DNA of 64,000 nt from an uncultured Pseudomonadales bacterium (GTDB taxonomy: Bacteria; Pseudomonadota; Gammaproteobacteria; Pseudomonadales; Azotimanducaceae). Positions 16,275 through 25,514 of the stretch are shown here, piece by piece (position 1 is the first letter of the stretch; each line of letters starts with the position of its first letter). The notes under the pieces are model-generated. The model worked only from the letters and a program-made list of their open reading frames with translations. It ran no database searches and was not told where the DNA came from. Made by a program: the position numbers and the translations under genes. The DNA lies in assembly GCA_958296195.1 (NCBI GenBank), contig OY282455.1, forward strand, positions 1,674,001-1,738,000. The letters are read 5' to 3'.

Positions 16275-19046
16275 TTAAGTCCGTTCGACCCGAACGGTTT
16301 GGCGAACGCCCAAGTCGCCCAACGCCTGTTCGAGTTCAGCCATCACGCTTGGAGCGAAGTCGGCATCCACGCTGACTGAGAAGTCGATGCCGATTTGCAA
16401 ATCCTGCCCGGCTCGCAGCTTCGGCAGCACCTTGGTTCCCAGCCGGTTCCAAACTTCGGGCGGGATGGTTCCAGTTAGGCGGAGTGTTGTCTTCTTTGCG
16501 CCAACGCCCGGCGGGGTGGGCGAGGTAGGGGCTGGCACCACGGTCGGTTGGGGCACTGCCTCCGGCAGTTCGGGTTGGAGCGGTGGCGGTTGTTCCGACG
16601 GCGACCTCAGCTGCTCCGCCTTAGCCTTCGCCAGCAAAAACACGTCCTTCTCGAACGCCACTTCCTCCGGCTGGACCGGCACCCCATGCCAGAAGCGCTC
16701 GAAGCCGCCGTTCGGCACCGAACCGGAGGCCAAACCGAAATCGCCCCGGCTCACGAACTCGACAATCTGCCGGCGCAAAACGGCGTCTGGGTCGCTTAGC
16801 CTCGTGAGCGACCCATCCAGGAAACTCTGGCGCAGGCTGGTCAGGGGCCAAGCACCGCTGTCCTTGAACGCCGGTGGCCAGTGCCGCTGAATGTAGCCGG
16901 CGCCCACGCTCTCGTTCAGTAGCGCCTCCGCCTTCAACGCGCCGATCACCCGCCCCGCTAAGGTTTCACTGCCGCTCGAATGGCCGGCGCCTAGATCGAT
17001 CACTTTCAGCCCATGTTTTTCCTGATGGTCGATTAACGCGACGAAGCGGTAGCTAGCCCAGACTTCCTCCCTCGCCGCATCCTGGGCCGCCTTTAGCTGC
17101 GCCTGCACTTCGGCGCGGTCCGAACGGTCGTGTTCCACGCCCAGCACACCGTCCGCCAGTTCCTTCGCAACCCGCTGCCAAGCCAGCCAGAGTTCGACTT
17201 TCTGGCGCAGTTCCTTGCCCGGCTTCTTGGCGCACCACACCAGCGAACCGGGGTAAAGCCGGGGGGAACGGCCTCTGCGCCGCGTCCACTCGCCGATGCG
17301 TTCGAGCAGGCTGCCGCCATCCGTCCATTCGATGTCTGGATCCAGCACCACTAGAGCGAGACGCGGGGAGTCCGCCACCGCCGCGCTATCGCTTGGAAAC
17401 AAGACAATGGGGATCTCGGCCCCGATCTTGAAGCCATCCTCCACCAGCTTGCGGGTCGCCGGCTTGATCTCGGTTTCTTCATCCAAGGAGGCGCGCCGGT
17501 CGCTGACCACCTTCTTCAGCGTCGCCTGATGGTGAATGAGAAAGCCGTCCGTGCCCACCTTGCGAATGAAGAACGCGGCGGCTTCCAAGGCGGCAGCGGC
17601 GTTGTCGATGGTAGTGGTGTCCACCTCGGGCTCGCCGAGCGCGAAGCGCAACTCCGGCAAGTGGGCCACCTTATCGACCTGCCCGCCGGAGGACTCGAAC
17701 AGGATGGCGGCCCCGACGCGCTGATGAATGTCCCGCAACGGGCCAGTGGCATCCGCGTCCAAGGGCTGCGCATGGGCCGCCGGCCCGGCAATGTCCGCGG
17801 CGATGGCCGTGTCCAGCCGCGTTTCGGCCAACTGCCCCAGAACGACGGCGCGGAATTCCGGTATGTGCAGGGGAGCGGAGCCGAGAGTGATCAGTGGCTC
17901 CGTTCGCGCCCGCTGGAAGTGTTCACGGGCGGCCCAGGAAATCCATTGGGCCAGCATGGCCAGTGCCCCGCGGGTCTGCTGGAACTGCGGCAGCGCCCGC
18001 CACTTGCGCTGAAACACGGACAAGGTAGCGGGATGGAAGGGATAGCAGGCATCGAACCGGCTGCGCAGGAACTCCCGGGCCTTGGCTTCCGTGGTGGCGG
18101 AGTCCACCGCCAGCCACTCGGGCGGCAGGCGGGCCGTGCGCTCGAAGCACCAGTCCGCGTAGGTTTTGGCAACCCGTTTGCGCAGACGCTCCTTGCCGAG
18201 ATCCTCAAATAGACGGCGGCGCACCACCTCGCTGATCTCGGATTCGTCATTGGCGATCAGATCCTGGGCCACCCGGCGCACCACCTTGGTGATCCGCTCT
18301 TGCCATTGTTGATCCCAGTCCGTCATCTCCACTTGGCTGCGCGGTAGGCTGATGACCGCGGCGGCATGTGAGGTGCCGGTGACGGCCACGGTGAGGTTCT
18401 GAATGAAGGCGTGGAAACCCTCCGCCAAGTTGCGGTGGCGGTTGACGAAGTTCAGCACTTCGTCGAACAGCAGCAGCACCGGCGCTTGCGCCGCCGCGAA
18501 CACCTTGGCCAGGGATTCCGTGCCCGGCGGCGCGGTCTTGGCGGCGGCGCCGAGGGCGGCAACGCCCCGCTCGCCAGCGAGTTGCCGGGCGAGATCGATC
18601 CACGGATTCTCCCGCCCTTCGCCAGGGTCCCAGGCGTTGCCGACGAACACGCCGACGCGGGCGGCCGGCGCCTGCGCGACGCCAGCTTGAGTGAGCAAGT
18701 CCGCAACGCCCGGCAGCTTGGCGGCCTTGGCCCCGGCGTTGGCGAGGTGATAAAGAAACGCCAGCGTGTGTGTCTTGCCGCCGCCGAACTGGGTGATGAG
18801 GGTGAGCACCGGCGCACTGTTCTCCGTTCGCCCGGCCAACCGGCGCAGCACCATGCCGGTGTGCTCCGTCAGCGCCCGCGTGAAGCAGGTGCGGGCGAAG
18901 AACTCCGAAGGATCGCAGTAGTCCTTCGGCGCGGTGCCCGCGACCACCTGCTCCAAGGCGATGGCGAACTCGTCCGGACTGAACGAACGGCCCTCGCGCA
19001 CCTCCTGGCGCAGGGTGACGACTTTGTACCAAGGGTCAAGTGCCAT
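16275..19046 (-). CDS. DUF499 AAA-type ATPase of a helicase-methylase-ATPase defence set
   Basis: A 923-residue P-loop ATPase. Walker A is QFGGGKTHT (about residues 86-94) and Walker B is VLLLFDEVLNF (about residue 190). ISLPRSQVEM follows as a sensor-like strand, and the C-terminus is a compact domain after a Pro-rich linker. This is the DUF499 architecture, commonly encoded with DUF1156 methylases and large helicases in phage-defence loci. The ATG at 19046 (MALDPWYK) is chosen over the longer frame because GAGGGAG is well spaced from it. Its SD overlaps the stop of the preceding DUF4276 gene, so translation is coupled. It is the last gene of the minus-strand array. Confidence 0.8.
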   Translation of the reverse strand: MALDPWYKVVTLRQEVREGRSFSPDEFAIALEQVVAGTAPKDYCDPSEFFARTCFTRALTEHTGMVLRRLAGRTENSAPVLTLITQFGGGKTHTLAFLYHLANAGAKAAKLPGVADLLTQAGVAQAPAARVGVFVGNAWDPGEGRENPWIDLARQLAGERGVAALGAAAKTAPPGTESLAKVFAAAQAPVLLLFDEVLNFVNRHRNLAEGFHAFIQNLTVAVTGTSHAAAVISLPRSQVEMTDWDQQWQERITKVVRRVAQDLIANDESEISEVVRRRLFEDLGKERLRKRVAKTYADWCFERTARLPPEWLAVDSATTEAKAREFLRSRFDACYPFHPATLSVFQRKWRALPQFQQTRGALAMLAQWISWAAREHFQRARTEPLITLGSAPLHIPEFRAVVLGQLAETRLDTAIAADIAGPAAHAQPLDADATGPLRDIHQRVGAAILFESSGGQVDKVAHLPELRFALGEPEVDTTTIDNAAAALEAAAFFIRKVGTDGFLIHHQATLKKVVSDRRASLDEETEIKPATRKLVEDGFKIGAEIPIVLFPSDSAAVADSPRLALVVLDPDIEWTDGGSLLERIGEWTRRRGRSPRLYPGSLVWCAKKPGKELRQKVELWLAWQRVAKELADGVLGVEHDRSDRAEVQAQLKAAQDAAREEVWASYRFVALIDHQEKHGLKVIDLGAGHSSGSETLAGRVIGALKAEALLNESVGAGYIQRHWPPAFKDSGAWPLTSLRQSFLDGSLTRLSDPDAVLRRQIVEFVSRGDFGLASGSVPNGGFERFWHGVPVQPEEVAFEKDVFLLAKAKAEQLRSPSEQPPPLQPELPEAVPQPTVVPAPTSPTPPGVGAKKTTLRLTGTIPPEVWNRLGTKVLPKLRAGQDLQIGIDFSVSVDADFAPSVMAELEQALGDLGVRQTVRVERT

Positions 19047-19051
19047 CGCAT

Positions 19052-19690
19052 TCACTCCCTCTGTTCGGCAATTCGTTCGTCTGAGGATCCCAGCGCCTCC
19101 AGCCGCGTCAGCCACGCATGAAATCTGGGGCAAGTGTCACGCATGGCTTGCAGTCCCACTTCCGACGCGACTATGGCACCACCAACGATCTTGTCGTAGC
19201 CCGGCACTATCGCAGCAATGCGCTTGCTAGGCGCAGCATCAGGATTGTCGTCTATGTCTTCGGGTGCGAAGCGCGACTGAATCGCCGTTAGCAGCTCAAC
19301 ACGTTCCTGCGGCACGTCGATCGCGGCGAACGCCTTAGTGTCGGCAAACAAAAGCGCCTCGAACTCGTGTTTTTGCACATAGGGAATCACCTTCCGCTCG
19401 TCCCACGCCCGGCGAATGTGCGACCGCATCTGTTGTCGAACGCTCTTCTCCAACTCAGCGGCCGTCGCGGTTTCCTTATCGCGGAAGCCGTAGAAGTCCA
19501 CCAAGGAAGTCACCACATCGAAGGATGGGTACAGATTAGCCATGGCTCGCGCAAGACGTTGAACGCTGACGTTGCCGCCCATCAAAATCGGCGTCGGCTC
19601 GACTTTCCAATCCCTGAGATGGTCGGCCAGAACCCAATTGACGAACTCTCGCTCGGTCTGTCCCTCCGCGACAACACCCAAGCGCTTCAA
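19052..19690 (-). CDS. DUF4276 (TOPRIM-like) protein, copy 1
   Basis: About 212 residues. VVAEGQTEREFV supplies the conserved acidic residue after the first strand, SLVDFYGF the second acidic strand, and YVQKHEFEALLFAD the family signature. DUF4276 proteins have a TOPRIM-like fold and are partnered with AAA15-type ATPases. A TTG start at 19690 overlapping the ATPase stop as TTGA, with a G-rich site before it, is preferred to the upstream GTG at 19720. Together with the preceding ATPase it resembles a split OLD/PARIS-type ATPase plus TOPRIM effector module. Confidence 0.75.
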   Translation of the reverse strand: MKRLGVVAEGQTEREFVNWVLADHLRDWKVEPTPILMGGNVSVQRLARAMANLYPSFDVVTSLVDFYGFRDKETATAAELEKSVRQQMRSHIRRAWDERKVIPYVQKHEFEALLFADTKAFAAIDVPQERVELLTAIQSRFAPEDIDDNPDAAPSKRIAAIVPGYDKIVGGAIVASEVGLQAMRDTCPRFHAWLTRLEALGSSDERIAEQRE

Positions 19691-20820
19691 GGATACCCCC
19701 CAAGTACATTCTTCCACCACAGTTCGCCCGTCGAGTATTCTTCCAGCCAGTGGCTGAAGTCGCCTTGATTCAAGCGGTTCGCTTCTGTTCTTCCATTACG
19801 CATGTGCAGCACGACGATCTCGTCGAGGCTGAATGCGTCCACGAAGTGCGGCGACTGCGTGGCCACGATGACCTGTCGTTTTCGGGCCAAGATCCTCACC
19901 ATGTGGGAGACCAGCGAAACAGCGAATGGGTGTAGGCCCAACTCTGGCTCGTCCAGCAGGATGACTCCGGGGAGCATTTCATCTGGCAGATTCAACAAGG
20001 TGACGAGGCAGAAGCAACGAAGCGTTCCATCGGACGTCAGGTGCGGGCTCATGGTCTTGTCCGTGTTCTGGGGTCGCCACTTCAGTATTGTCTTTCCGTA
20101 GTCCACCTCGAGAACGAAATCGTCGAACTCCGGCATTACGCGCTTTACATGCGTACAAATCAGTCGGTACCTAGGAAGGTCCATCACTCTCAGTCGCAGG
20201 AGAACCGATGCCAGGTTGCCGCCGTGGGAAAGGAGGCGGTGATTGTCTTCAACATCCCACCGTTTATGGATTGGAGAATCGCCAGACGTGTCGTGGAATT
20301 GATAGTGCGAGCAGTCTCTTAAGAAGTCTGCTGCGACCCTGGCTCGCCAGTCCGATTTCGGCGAGTGCGAGACGGAGTAGAAGTCGGACTCGGCACCGCC
20401 CGCGTAGGGGCCGTAGTTCAAGCCACCCCGTCCATCGGCTGGCGTAAAGTGGAACTCTTCCTTGGCAACCGTAAGCATGTCTGCACTGGCGGGCATGAGT
20501 GTAAATGACAGTTCATTAACGCCCAAGCCGGTGTGGAACGATACGATGGTGTCGATCTGCCTTGTCTGCCTCTGGCCGCCGAACAAGTGGTCGTCAGCGC
20601 CGCCCCGCCGAAGGATGAAGTGCGCCAAGCGGTGATGAAACATCTCCCTCAACATCTCGAACAGACGCAGGACGTTAGATTTGCCTGCGCCGTTGGCTCC
20701 GAGAAGCACCATAGGGTTGGGGATGTTGTCCAGCTTGACGTCCGCAAGGGAGCGGAAACCCTTGATGTGGATGGACTCGATCCGGCTAGGCTCGGTCATT
20801 TCGGCTCCGCTTGGAGTCAT
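19687..20820 (-). CDS. AAA15/AAA21 OLD-type ATPase, copy 1
   Basis: A 377-residue ABC-type ATPase. It opens SIHIKGFRSLADVKLDNIPN and has Walker A GANGAGKSN (residues 41-49). The LTSDGTLR signature and Walker B VILLDEPELGLHP follow, then a D-loop/H-loop region VIVATQSPHFVDAF. No TOPRIM domain is fused; it is encoded by the next gene, DUF4276. Its ATG overlaps the methylase stop as ATGA. OLD-like ATPase plus TOPRIM pairs act as phage sensors and nuclease effectors (Gabija, PARIS, OLD); activity here is inference. Confidence 0.82.
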   Translation of the reverse strand: MTPSGAEMTEPSRIESIHIKGFRSLADVKLDNIPNPMVLLGANGAGKSNVLRLFEMLREMFHHRLAHFILRRGGADDHLFGGQRQTRQIDTIVSFHTGLGVNELSFTLMPASADMLTVAKEEFHFTPADGRGGLNYGPYAGGAESDFYSVSHSPKSDWRARVAADFLRDCSHYQFHDTSGDSPIHKRWDVEDNHRLLSHGGNLASVLLRLRVMDLPRYRLICTHVKRVMPEFDDFVLEVDYGKTILKWRPQNTDKTMSPHLTSDGTLRCFCLVTLLNLPDEMLPGVILLDEPELGLHPFAVSLVSHMVRILARKRQVIVATQSPHFVDAFSLDEIVVLHMRNGRTEANRLNQGDFSHWLEEYSTGELWWKNVLGGYP

Positions 20821-23780
20821 CTTGGCACGGCCAGTAGCATAGCATCTAGCAGGCGCTTTTCCTGGCTACCGCGGGGGTACAGGGCGGAGAGGGCGTTGGC
20901 GAGGCCCAGGAAAGCGGGGCCGCGCTCCTGTTCGGCGACGATGAGCGCCCGCAGGGCGCTGGCGTGGCCGCTGGACTGCAACAGCATGGCGGCGTGCAGG
21001 CGGTCCAGCGTGGTGGCGTTCAATGTTTGGAGTTCGGCATCTTCGTTTAGGAGGGATTTGCGACGCGGGCGCTTCGGGGCGAGGCTGCGATCGCCCTCGG
21101 GGAACAGCGAGAGCTGGCGGTTGGGATTGGCGTCGCTCTCTATCCAGTCGGCAGCGGTGGCGGTGCCGTCTTCGCCGAACAGCGCCTCGACCCGCTCCGC
21201 CACCGGCAGCAGCCGGACAACGCCCTTGGCCTGAGCGATGATGCGCCCCGTCCAAGCGCCTAGGTCGATGCCCATGGGCTGGGAAAAGCGGCGCACCACG
21301 TCGAACGGCAGGCTGAAGCGCTTGGCGGCGACCTTCTGTACGGCGTCATCGTCCTGTGCGTCGTCTGCATCATCGGCGGCGGGCGTCTCGGTGCTTTGCA
21401 GCGTCCACAGGAACAGCGCCGTCAGGCGGGCGTCTTCCTCCAACGCGCCTTCCAAGGCGGCGTCCGCGTTCGCTTCCGCGGTGCCGAGCACTTGCTGCAA
21501 CGCCGAGCGCCCGACGACTTCCCACACTTTCTCCAGATACCCCGCCAGCGCGACCTCTCGGCCATCGGTGGTTTCCACGGCGCGGTAGCGGCTGTAGATT
21601 TCGAGGGCCGGGCCGACGCAGGCAAACACCAAATCGGCACCGCGCACACCTTCGCCTTGCAAGCGGTGCATCCAGTCGGCGACGCGCTTGGGGAGTTCGC
21701 GTAAGACATCGGCCCAATCGCCTATGGGGGCGTCTTCGGGGCGGGGGCGGCAGATCAGGTGGACGCTGGTGGCCAGGGCGGCGGAGTTGCGGGCGCGAAG
21801 GCGCGTAGAACTTTCTGTAGCGACAGGCCATGAGGCCGTAATGGTCCAGCCGCCACGGATCATCCCGGACAGCAGCGCTTCCCATCCTTCAGTCGTTTTA
21901 TGGGCGAAGACAACCGAACCGATGCCTTCTTCATCCAGCACTCGCCTACCCTCGGCGAAGGCGCAGCCCATAGTCTCCTCAAAGAGTGCCTTGTCTTTGA
22001 TGCGACCATTGAACATCTTGGTCTTATCTTGAACTATTTCACGAGTTTTGGGGGATAGCGGATTATTCTCATCGAAGGGATCGCGCAAAATCGGATGACC
22101 TGATAAGGCACGCTTGAGCCAAACAAAGAAAAAATCAGCAAGATCAGAGTATGGAATCGCGTCATAGTAGGGTGGATCAGTAAACCAGACGCCAGCCGCT
22201 CTATCAGGCAAGGGGTGAGCCGTGGCATCCGCTTGTTGAACTTGGCTGATTGGGATTGATGGAAATCGCTTTACGATTCGGATAATATTCGACAAAGCTC
22301 CATCGAAGTTCTCTGATCTAGTACCAGACATTACGGTCTCAGGAAAAGTCCATGTTATAGGTAGGGTTTGCATCCCAAAGGCTGGTGCAACAGATGAATC
22401 TGGTCTTAATCGAGCATTGCCGTTGCAAGCCCTGGAAAAGATGCTCAATGCACTTGCAATGAGCTCACGAGGAACATCCGAAATGCCCGCTGATCGTATC
22501 TGCTGTACGATCTCCATCAATGTAGCCTTCTGTCTTGCGGAAAATAGGTCACTCCACCGCGACATACCATATCGTTGTACACGAAAACCTAATGTCCCGA
22601 CTGGAGGCAGTGGTTCGTCGGGTACCGGACAAAGCCCTTGCTTCCCGCCGCTCTCCCATTCACCGAGAATCCCATTCACCCGTGACTGCGCCTTACGCAC
22701 TGCCGCGTAGTCGCCGTCCGTAGGCAACCGGTAGCATCGCTCTTTCTTTCCTGGCCGTAGCGTTACCACTGCCATCATGCGTGTTCCGCCGATACGCTCT
22801 CCCGCCTCGTTGAAGATCGCGTCCACGCCGCCTAGCTGCTCGCTGAGTTGACTTCGCACCCGTTTTTTGGGTAACACCACACTACAGCAAAGGCAGGTGG
22901 CCTTGGCACCCTCCACCGTCGCGGCATGAACATTCCGTTCGCCAGCCGGCGCGAATACCTCGAACACCACCTGCGGCGGACTGCCCTCGCGCCGGACCAC
23001 GCTTGGCCGCAGCGCTCGCTTGCGCTTCTCTTTCTTGCACAGCCAGAACGAGCGCATCAGCGGAATCTCCGCGCCGCAGTTCGGCGCCTCGCAGCGCACC
23101 GTGCGCGCCCACAGGTAGGCGATGGGCGTCGCGCCATCCGGATCCTTCGGGTAGAGGTCGGCGAGTTCCTTCTCCGCCTGCTCCTTGATCTGCCGCCCCG
23201 CCTCGCGCAGCTCGTCCGCCAGCTTGGGGCCGTGGCGGGGAATGTCCTCCAGCATCACCTTTAGGATCAGGCAGGCCACCGGGTTCAGGTCGCTGGCGAA
23301 CGCCTCGCAGCCCACCCGCAGCGCCTCAAGGGGGATGGAGCCGCCGCCAGCGAACGGGTCCACCACCAAGGGCGGCTCGTCGCCGTGTGCCGCCTTCACC
23401 AAGGCGCGGCTGGTCTGGAGGTACGCGGGATTGGCGGCCTCATCCCAGTTGGCAAAGTCCGCGATGAACTTCAGCAGGATGCGCCGCAGCCCTTCATCCG
23501 ATTCGATGGCACCCGTCCATCCCCGCGCCCGCCCGTGCATGGCAAGCAGAATCCGCCGCGCCTCGTCCTTGAACGCCGCCGGACAATCGGCATCGCACGG
23601 GTCCGGCAGCAGCAGCGCCATCAGCACCGCCCGCGATGAAGCCAACGGCCGCCGCGCCCACCACAGGTGCAGCGTGGAAGGATGCCCATGCCGAATGGAC
23701 TTCTCCCGCACCGCATGCCGCGACACTTCGGCAATGGGGAAGTCCACCTCCGCCAGGCGCTTACACTTCTTCGGGATCAA
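20817..23780 (-). CDS. DUF1156 adenine-specific DNA methyltransferase (full copy)
   Basis: A 987-residue methyltransferase. The N-terminal DUF1156 region (KRLAEVDFPIAEVS ... LHLWWARRPLASSRAV) is followed by the SAM-binding motif DPFAGGGSIPLEA (residues 141-153). A Cys-rich zinc-ribbon-like insert (CEAPNC near 230, CLCC near 297) comes next, then the catalytic motif TDPPYYD (about 534-540). The C-terminal third is probably target recognition. It would protect host DNA or mark it for the linked helicase/ATPase. Only TTG at 23780 is available as a start. The middle part (22.0-22.6 kb) is noticeably AT-richer than either end, suggesting a mosaic gene. Two broken copies of its 5' end lie upstream. 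Confidence 0.85.
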   Translation of the reverse strand: MIPKKCKRLAEVDFPIAEVSRHAVREKSIRHGHPSTLHLWWARRPLASSRAVLMALLLPDPCDADCPAAFKDEARRILLAMHGRARGWTGAIESDEGLRRILLKFIADFANWDEAANPAYLQTSRALVKAAHGDEPPLVVDPFAGGGSIPLEALRVGCEAFASDLNPVACLILKVMLEDIPRHGPKLADELREAGRQIKEQAEKELADLYPKDPDGATPIAYLWARTVRCEAPNCGAEIPLMRSFWLCKKEKRKRALRPSVVRREGSPPQVVFEVFAPAGERNVHAATVEGAKATCLCCSVVLPKKRVRSQLSEQLGGVDAIFNEAGERIGGTRMMAVVTLRPGKKERCYRLPTDGDYAAVRKAQSRVNGILGEWESGGKQGLCPVPDEPLPPVGTLGFRVQRYGMSRWSDLFSARQKATLMEIVQQIRSAGISDVPRELIASALSIFSRACNGNARLRPDSSVAPAFGMQTLPITWTFPETVMSGTRSENFDGALSNIIRIVKRFPSIPISQVQQADATAHPLPDRAAGVWFTDPPYYDAIPYSDLADFFFVWLKRALSGHPILRDPFDENNPLSPKTREIVQDKTKMFNGRIKDKALFEETMGCAFAEGRRVLDEEGIGSVVFAHKTTEGWEALLSGMIRGGWTITASWPVATESSTRLRARNSAALATSVHLICRPRPEDAPIGDWADVLRELPKRVADWMHRLQGEGVRGADLVFACVGPALEIYSRYRAVETTDGREVALAGYLEKVWEVVGRSALQQVLGTAEANADAALEGALEEDARLTALFLWTLQSTETPAADDADDAQDDDAVQKVAAKRFSLPFDVVRRFSQPMGIDLGAWTGRIIAQAKGVVRLLPVAERVEALFGEDGTATAADWIESDANPNRQLSLFPEGDRSLAPKRPRRKSLLNEDAELQTLNATTLDRLHAAMLLQSSGHASALRALIVAEQERGPAFLGLANALSALYPRGSQEKRLLDAMLLAVPR

Positions 23781-23819
23781 GACGCCAGTTTTCCCTAGTT
23801 CCGCATCCGCTCGGCCGCT

Positions 23820-24020
23820 TTAGCGGTTCAAGTTGTGTGCTCTCGTTCTGTTCCTCCCCAATGGAGGCTCCAAGCCGAAGCTGGGTTTGATTTCCACGCC
23901 AAGCTTCAAGAGCTTTTGTTCCAGCCGCTCGTGCGCGGCCACAACTCGACGGTCGATCTTCGTGTTCTGCCGCAGCACGGCTTCCTTATCCAAGCGCGGC
24001 GGCTCCGGTTTCGTTGACAT
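23820..24020 (-). CDS. Small charged protein partnered with the serine protease
   Basis: A 66-residue protein (KEAVLRQNTKIDRRVVAAHE, then EQKLLKLGVEIKPSFGLEPP) with a long predicted helix and a Pro/Arg tail. It starts inside the stop of the preceding gene (TGATG), which implies coupling. Small proteins ending in a GVEIKP...L.PPLG pattern accompany SDH-type serine proteases in other genomes as I recall, so it is probably their dedicated partner. Function unknown. Confidence 0.6.
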   Translation of the reverse strand: MSTKPEPPRLDKEAVLRQNTKIDRRVVAAHERLEQKLLKLGVEIKPSFGLEPPLGRNRTRAHNLNR

Positions 24021-24868
24021 CAGAAATACCCCCTTGAGTGAATGAAGGTAGGTATATTTCCATGTCGCATGAAATCCTCTAATAGACCAAAGTAATTTCG
24101 GATATGACGGTAAAGTGTCTCATGTTCATCGAGAGCATCTATCTTCAAATTCACCTCATCCCTTAGCGTCTCTCTGTTGATAGCTCTTCCGTGGGAGTGC
24201 CATCTTTCGGGGTTGTTCAGCAGCTTTGCAATTTCATTGGCGCGATCCTCCTTCATCTTCGAGGACACATTCTTCTTATGTGTTTCCGTCTCATGCCAGT
24301 TCTTGAATTTGTATGTGGACAACCACTTGACTAGCAGCTCGTTGGAAAGGGCACGAGCTTGATCGAACTGATACAGATCTCCAAGGTCCAGCTTGTTTAG
24401 AAGCGCGTATTCCGCCGTCGTGAGTTCGTCGTGTTTTGCCTTTTCGTTGAGCCGTTCGAACTGATTTAGATACGAAAGGGCGGGAACGAGTTTGCCGTCT
24501 TTTTCAATCTGGGGGTCTATCGGCCCCAAACAGGACAGGTGATCCATCATGATTCGGTCCGCGCTCAAAGCGAATATCGTGCCGGCAGACATCGCACGAT
24601 CTGGCACAATCACAATCATTTCCTGATACTTGGACCTTATTGCGGTGACCATTCGTTCCACGACCTCCACAACACCGCCGGGAGTGTCGAGAACCACCGC
24701 AACCGATCCACGCTGGGGATGGAGAGCGTCCAACGCATCACGGAGCCGCATCTCGTATGTGGGCAGAATAAGGCCGACGAATGCAACCACATCGGCGCCT
24801 AGTTCAGCCTCCATGCTGACCAAGCCATTGTCCAAGTCGGCCTTAACGGGCCTATCAATCAGTCTCAC
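24020..24868 (-). CDS. SDH-type (SppA/ClpP-fold) serine protease
   Basis: A 282-residue crotonase/ClpP-fold protein. DTPGG (residues 61-65) forms the oxyanion strand. DRAMSAGTIFALSADRIMMD carries the presumed nucleophile Ser94 at the start of a helix, followed by LGPIDPQI. This matches the serine dehydrogenase proteinase (SDH) family related to SppA. There is no signal peptide or transmembrane segment, so it should be cytosolic. Its base composition is clearly AT-richer than the flanking methylase sequences, and it lies between a full and a broken methylase copy. Role in the island is unknown; a proteolytic effector is one possibility. Confidence 0.78.
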   Translation of the reverse strand: MRLIDRPVKADLDNGLVSMEAELGADVVAFVGLILPTYEMRLRDALDALHPQRGSVAVVLDTPGGVVEVVERMVTAIRSKYQEMIVIVPDRAMSAGTIFALSADRIMMDHLSCLGPIDPQIEKDGKLVPALSYLNQFERLNEKAKHDELTTAEYALLNKLDLGDLYQFDQARALSNELLVKWLSTYKFKNWHETETHKKNVSSKMKEDRANEIAKLLNNPERWHSHGRAINRETLRDEVNLKIDALDEHETLYRHIRNYFGLLEDFMRHGNIPTFIHSRGYF

Positions 24869-25514
24869 GATGCATCATCTTCTGCTGCACAGGCGGCCTT
24901 GTTGCTTCATCAGCCTGCCCTTGCTCGAATAGTATATCAAGATCTGCCACTCCAAGTCGATCTGCGGGACGCCCCAGCCCTGTGGCGGCAGGGTCATAGC
25001 TGCTTTTTCCGACTTGAGCGCCACCATTGCGGGCAAACGGGCCCACCACCAAGGGCACCTGCTCGCCATGCGCCGCCTCAACCAATTCGCGGCTGGTCTT
25101 CAGACAGGCGGGATTGTCGGCCTCATTCCAGTTGGCGAAGTCCGCGATGAACTTCAGCAGGATGCGCCGCAATCCGTCCTCTGTTTCGATGGTCTGCGAC
25201 CAACCTTGGGGACGCCCCTCGTGCCGAAGTAGAATCCGCCGCGCCTCCTGCTTGAAGGCCGCCAGGCAGTGCGTGTCGCACGGACCTAGCAGCAGTGAGA
25301 TCAACACCGTCCGCGAGGAAGCCGACGGCCACCCCGCCCGCCACAGATGCAGCGTGGAGAGATGCCCATGCCAAATGGACTTCGCCCGCACCGCATGCTG
25401 CGACATCTCAGCGGTGGGAAAGTCCATTTCCGCCAAGCGCTTGCAGTCCTTCGGGGTCACGGCTTTCGAGTCACTGATTGGACCTAACAGCGCGCCGGAT
25501 AGTTCCGCCATCAC
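24855..25514 (-). pseudogene. Truncated DUF1156 methylase copy 2
   Basis: The frame begins with the methylase N-terminus (TPKDCKRLAEMDFPTAEMSQ; LHLWRAGWPSASSRTV) and follows it to LVVGPFARNGGA. The SAM-binding motif is lost there (full copy: VVDPFAGGG), and unrelated sequence follows to the stop. It overlaps the TIR-like gene's end upstream and the serine protease's start downstream. It is the most diverged of the three copies and cannot be an active methyltransferase. Confidence 0.8.
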
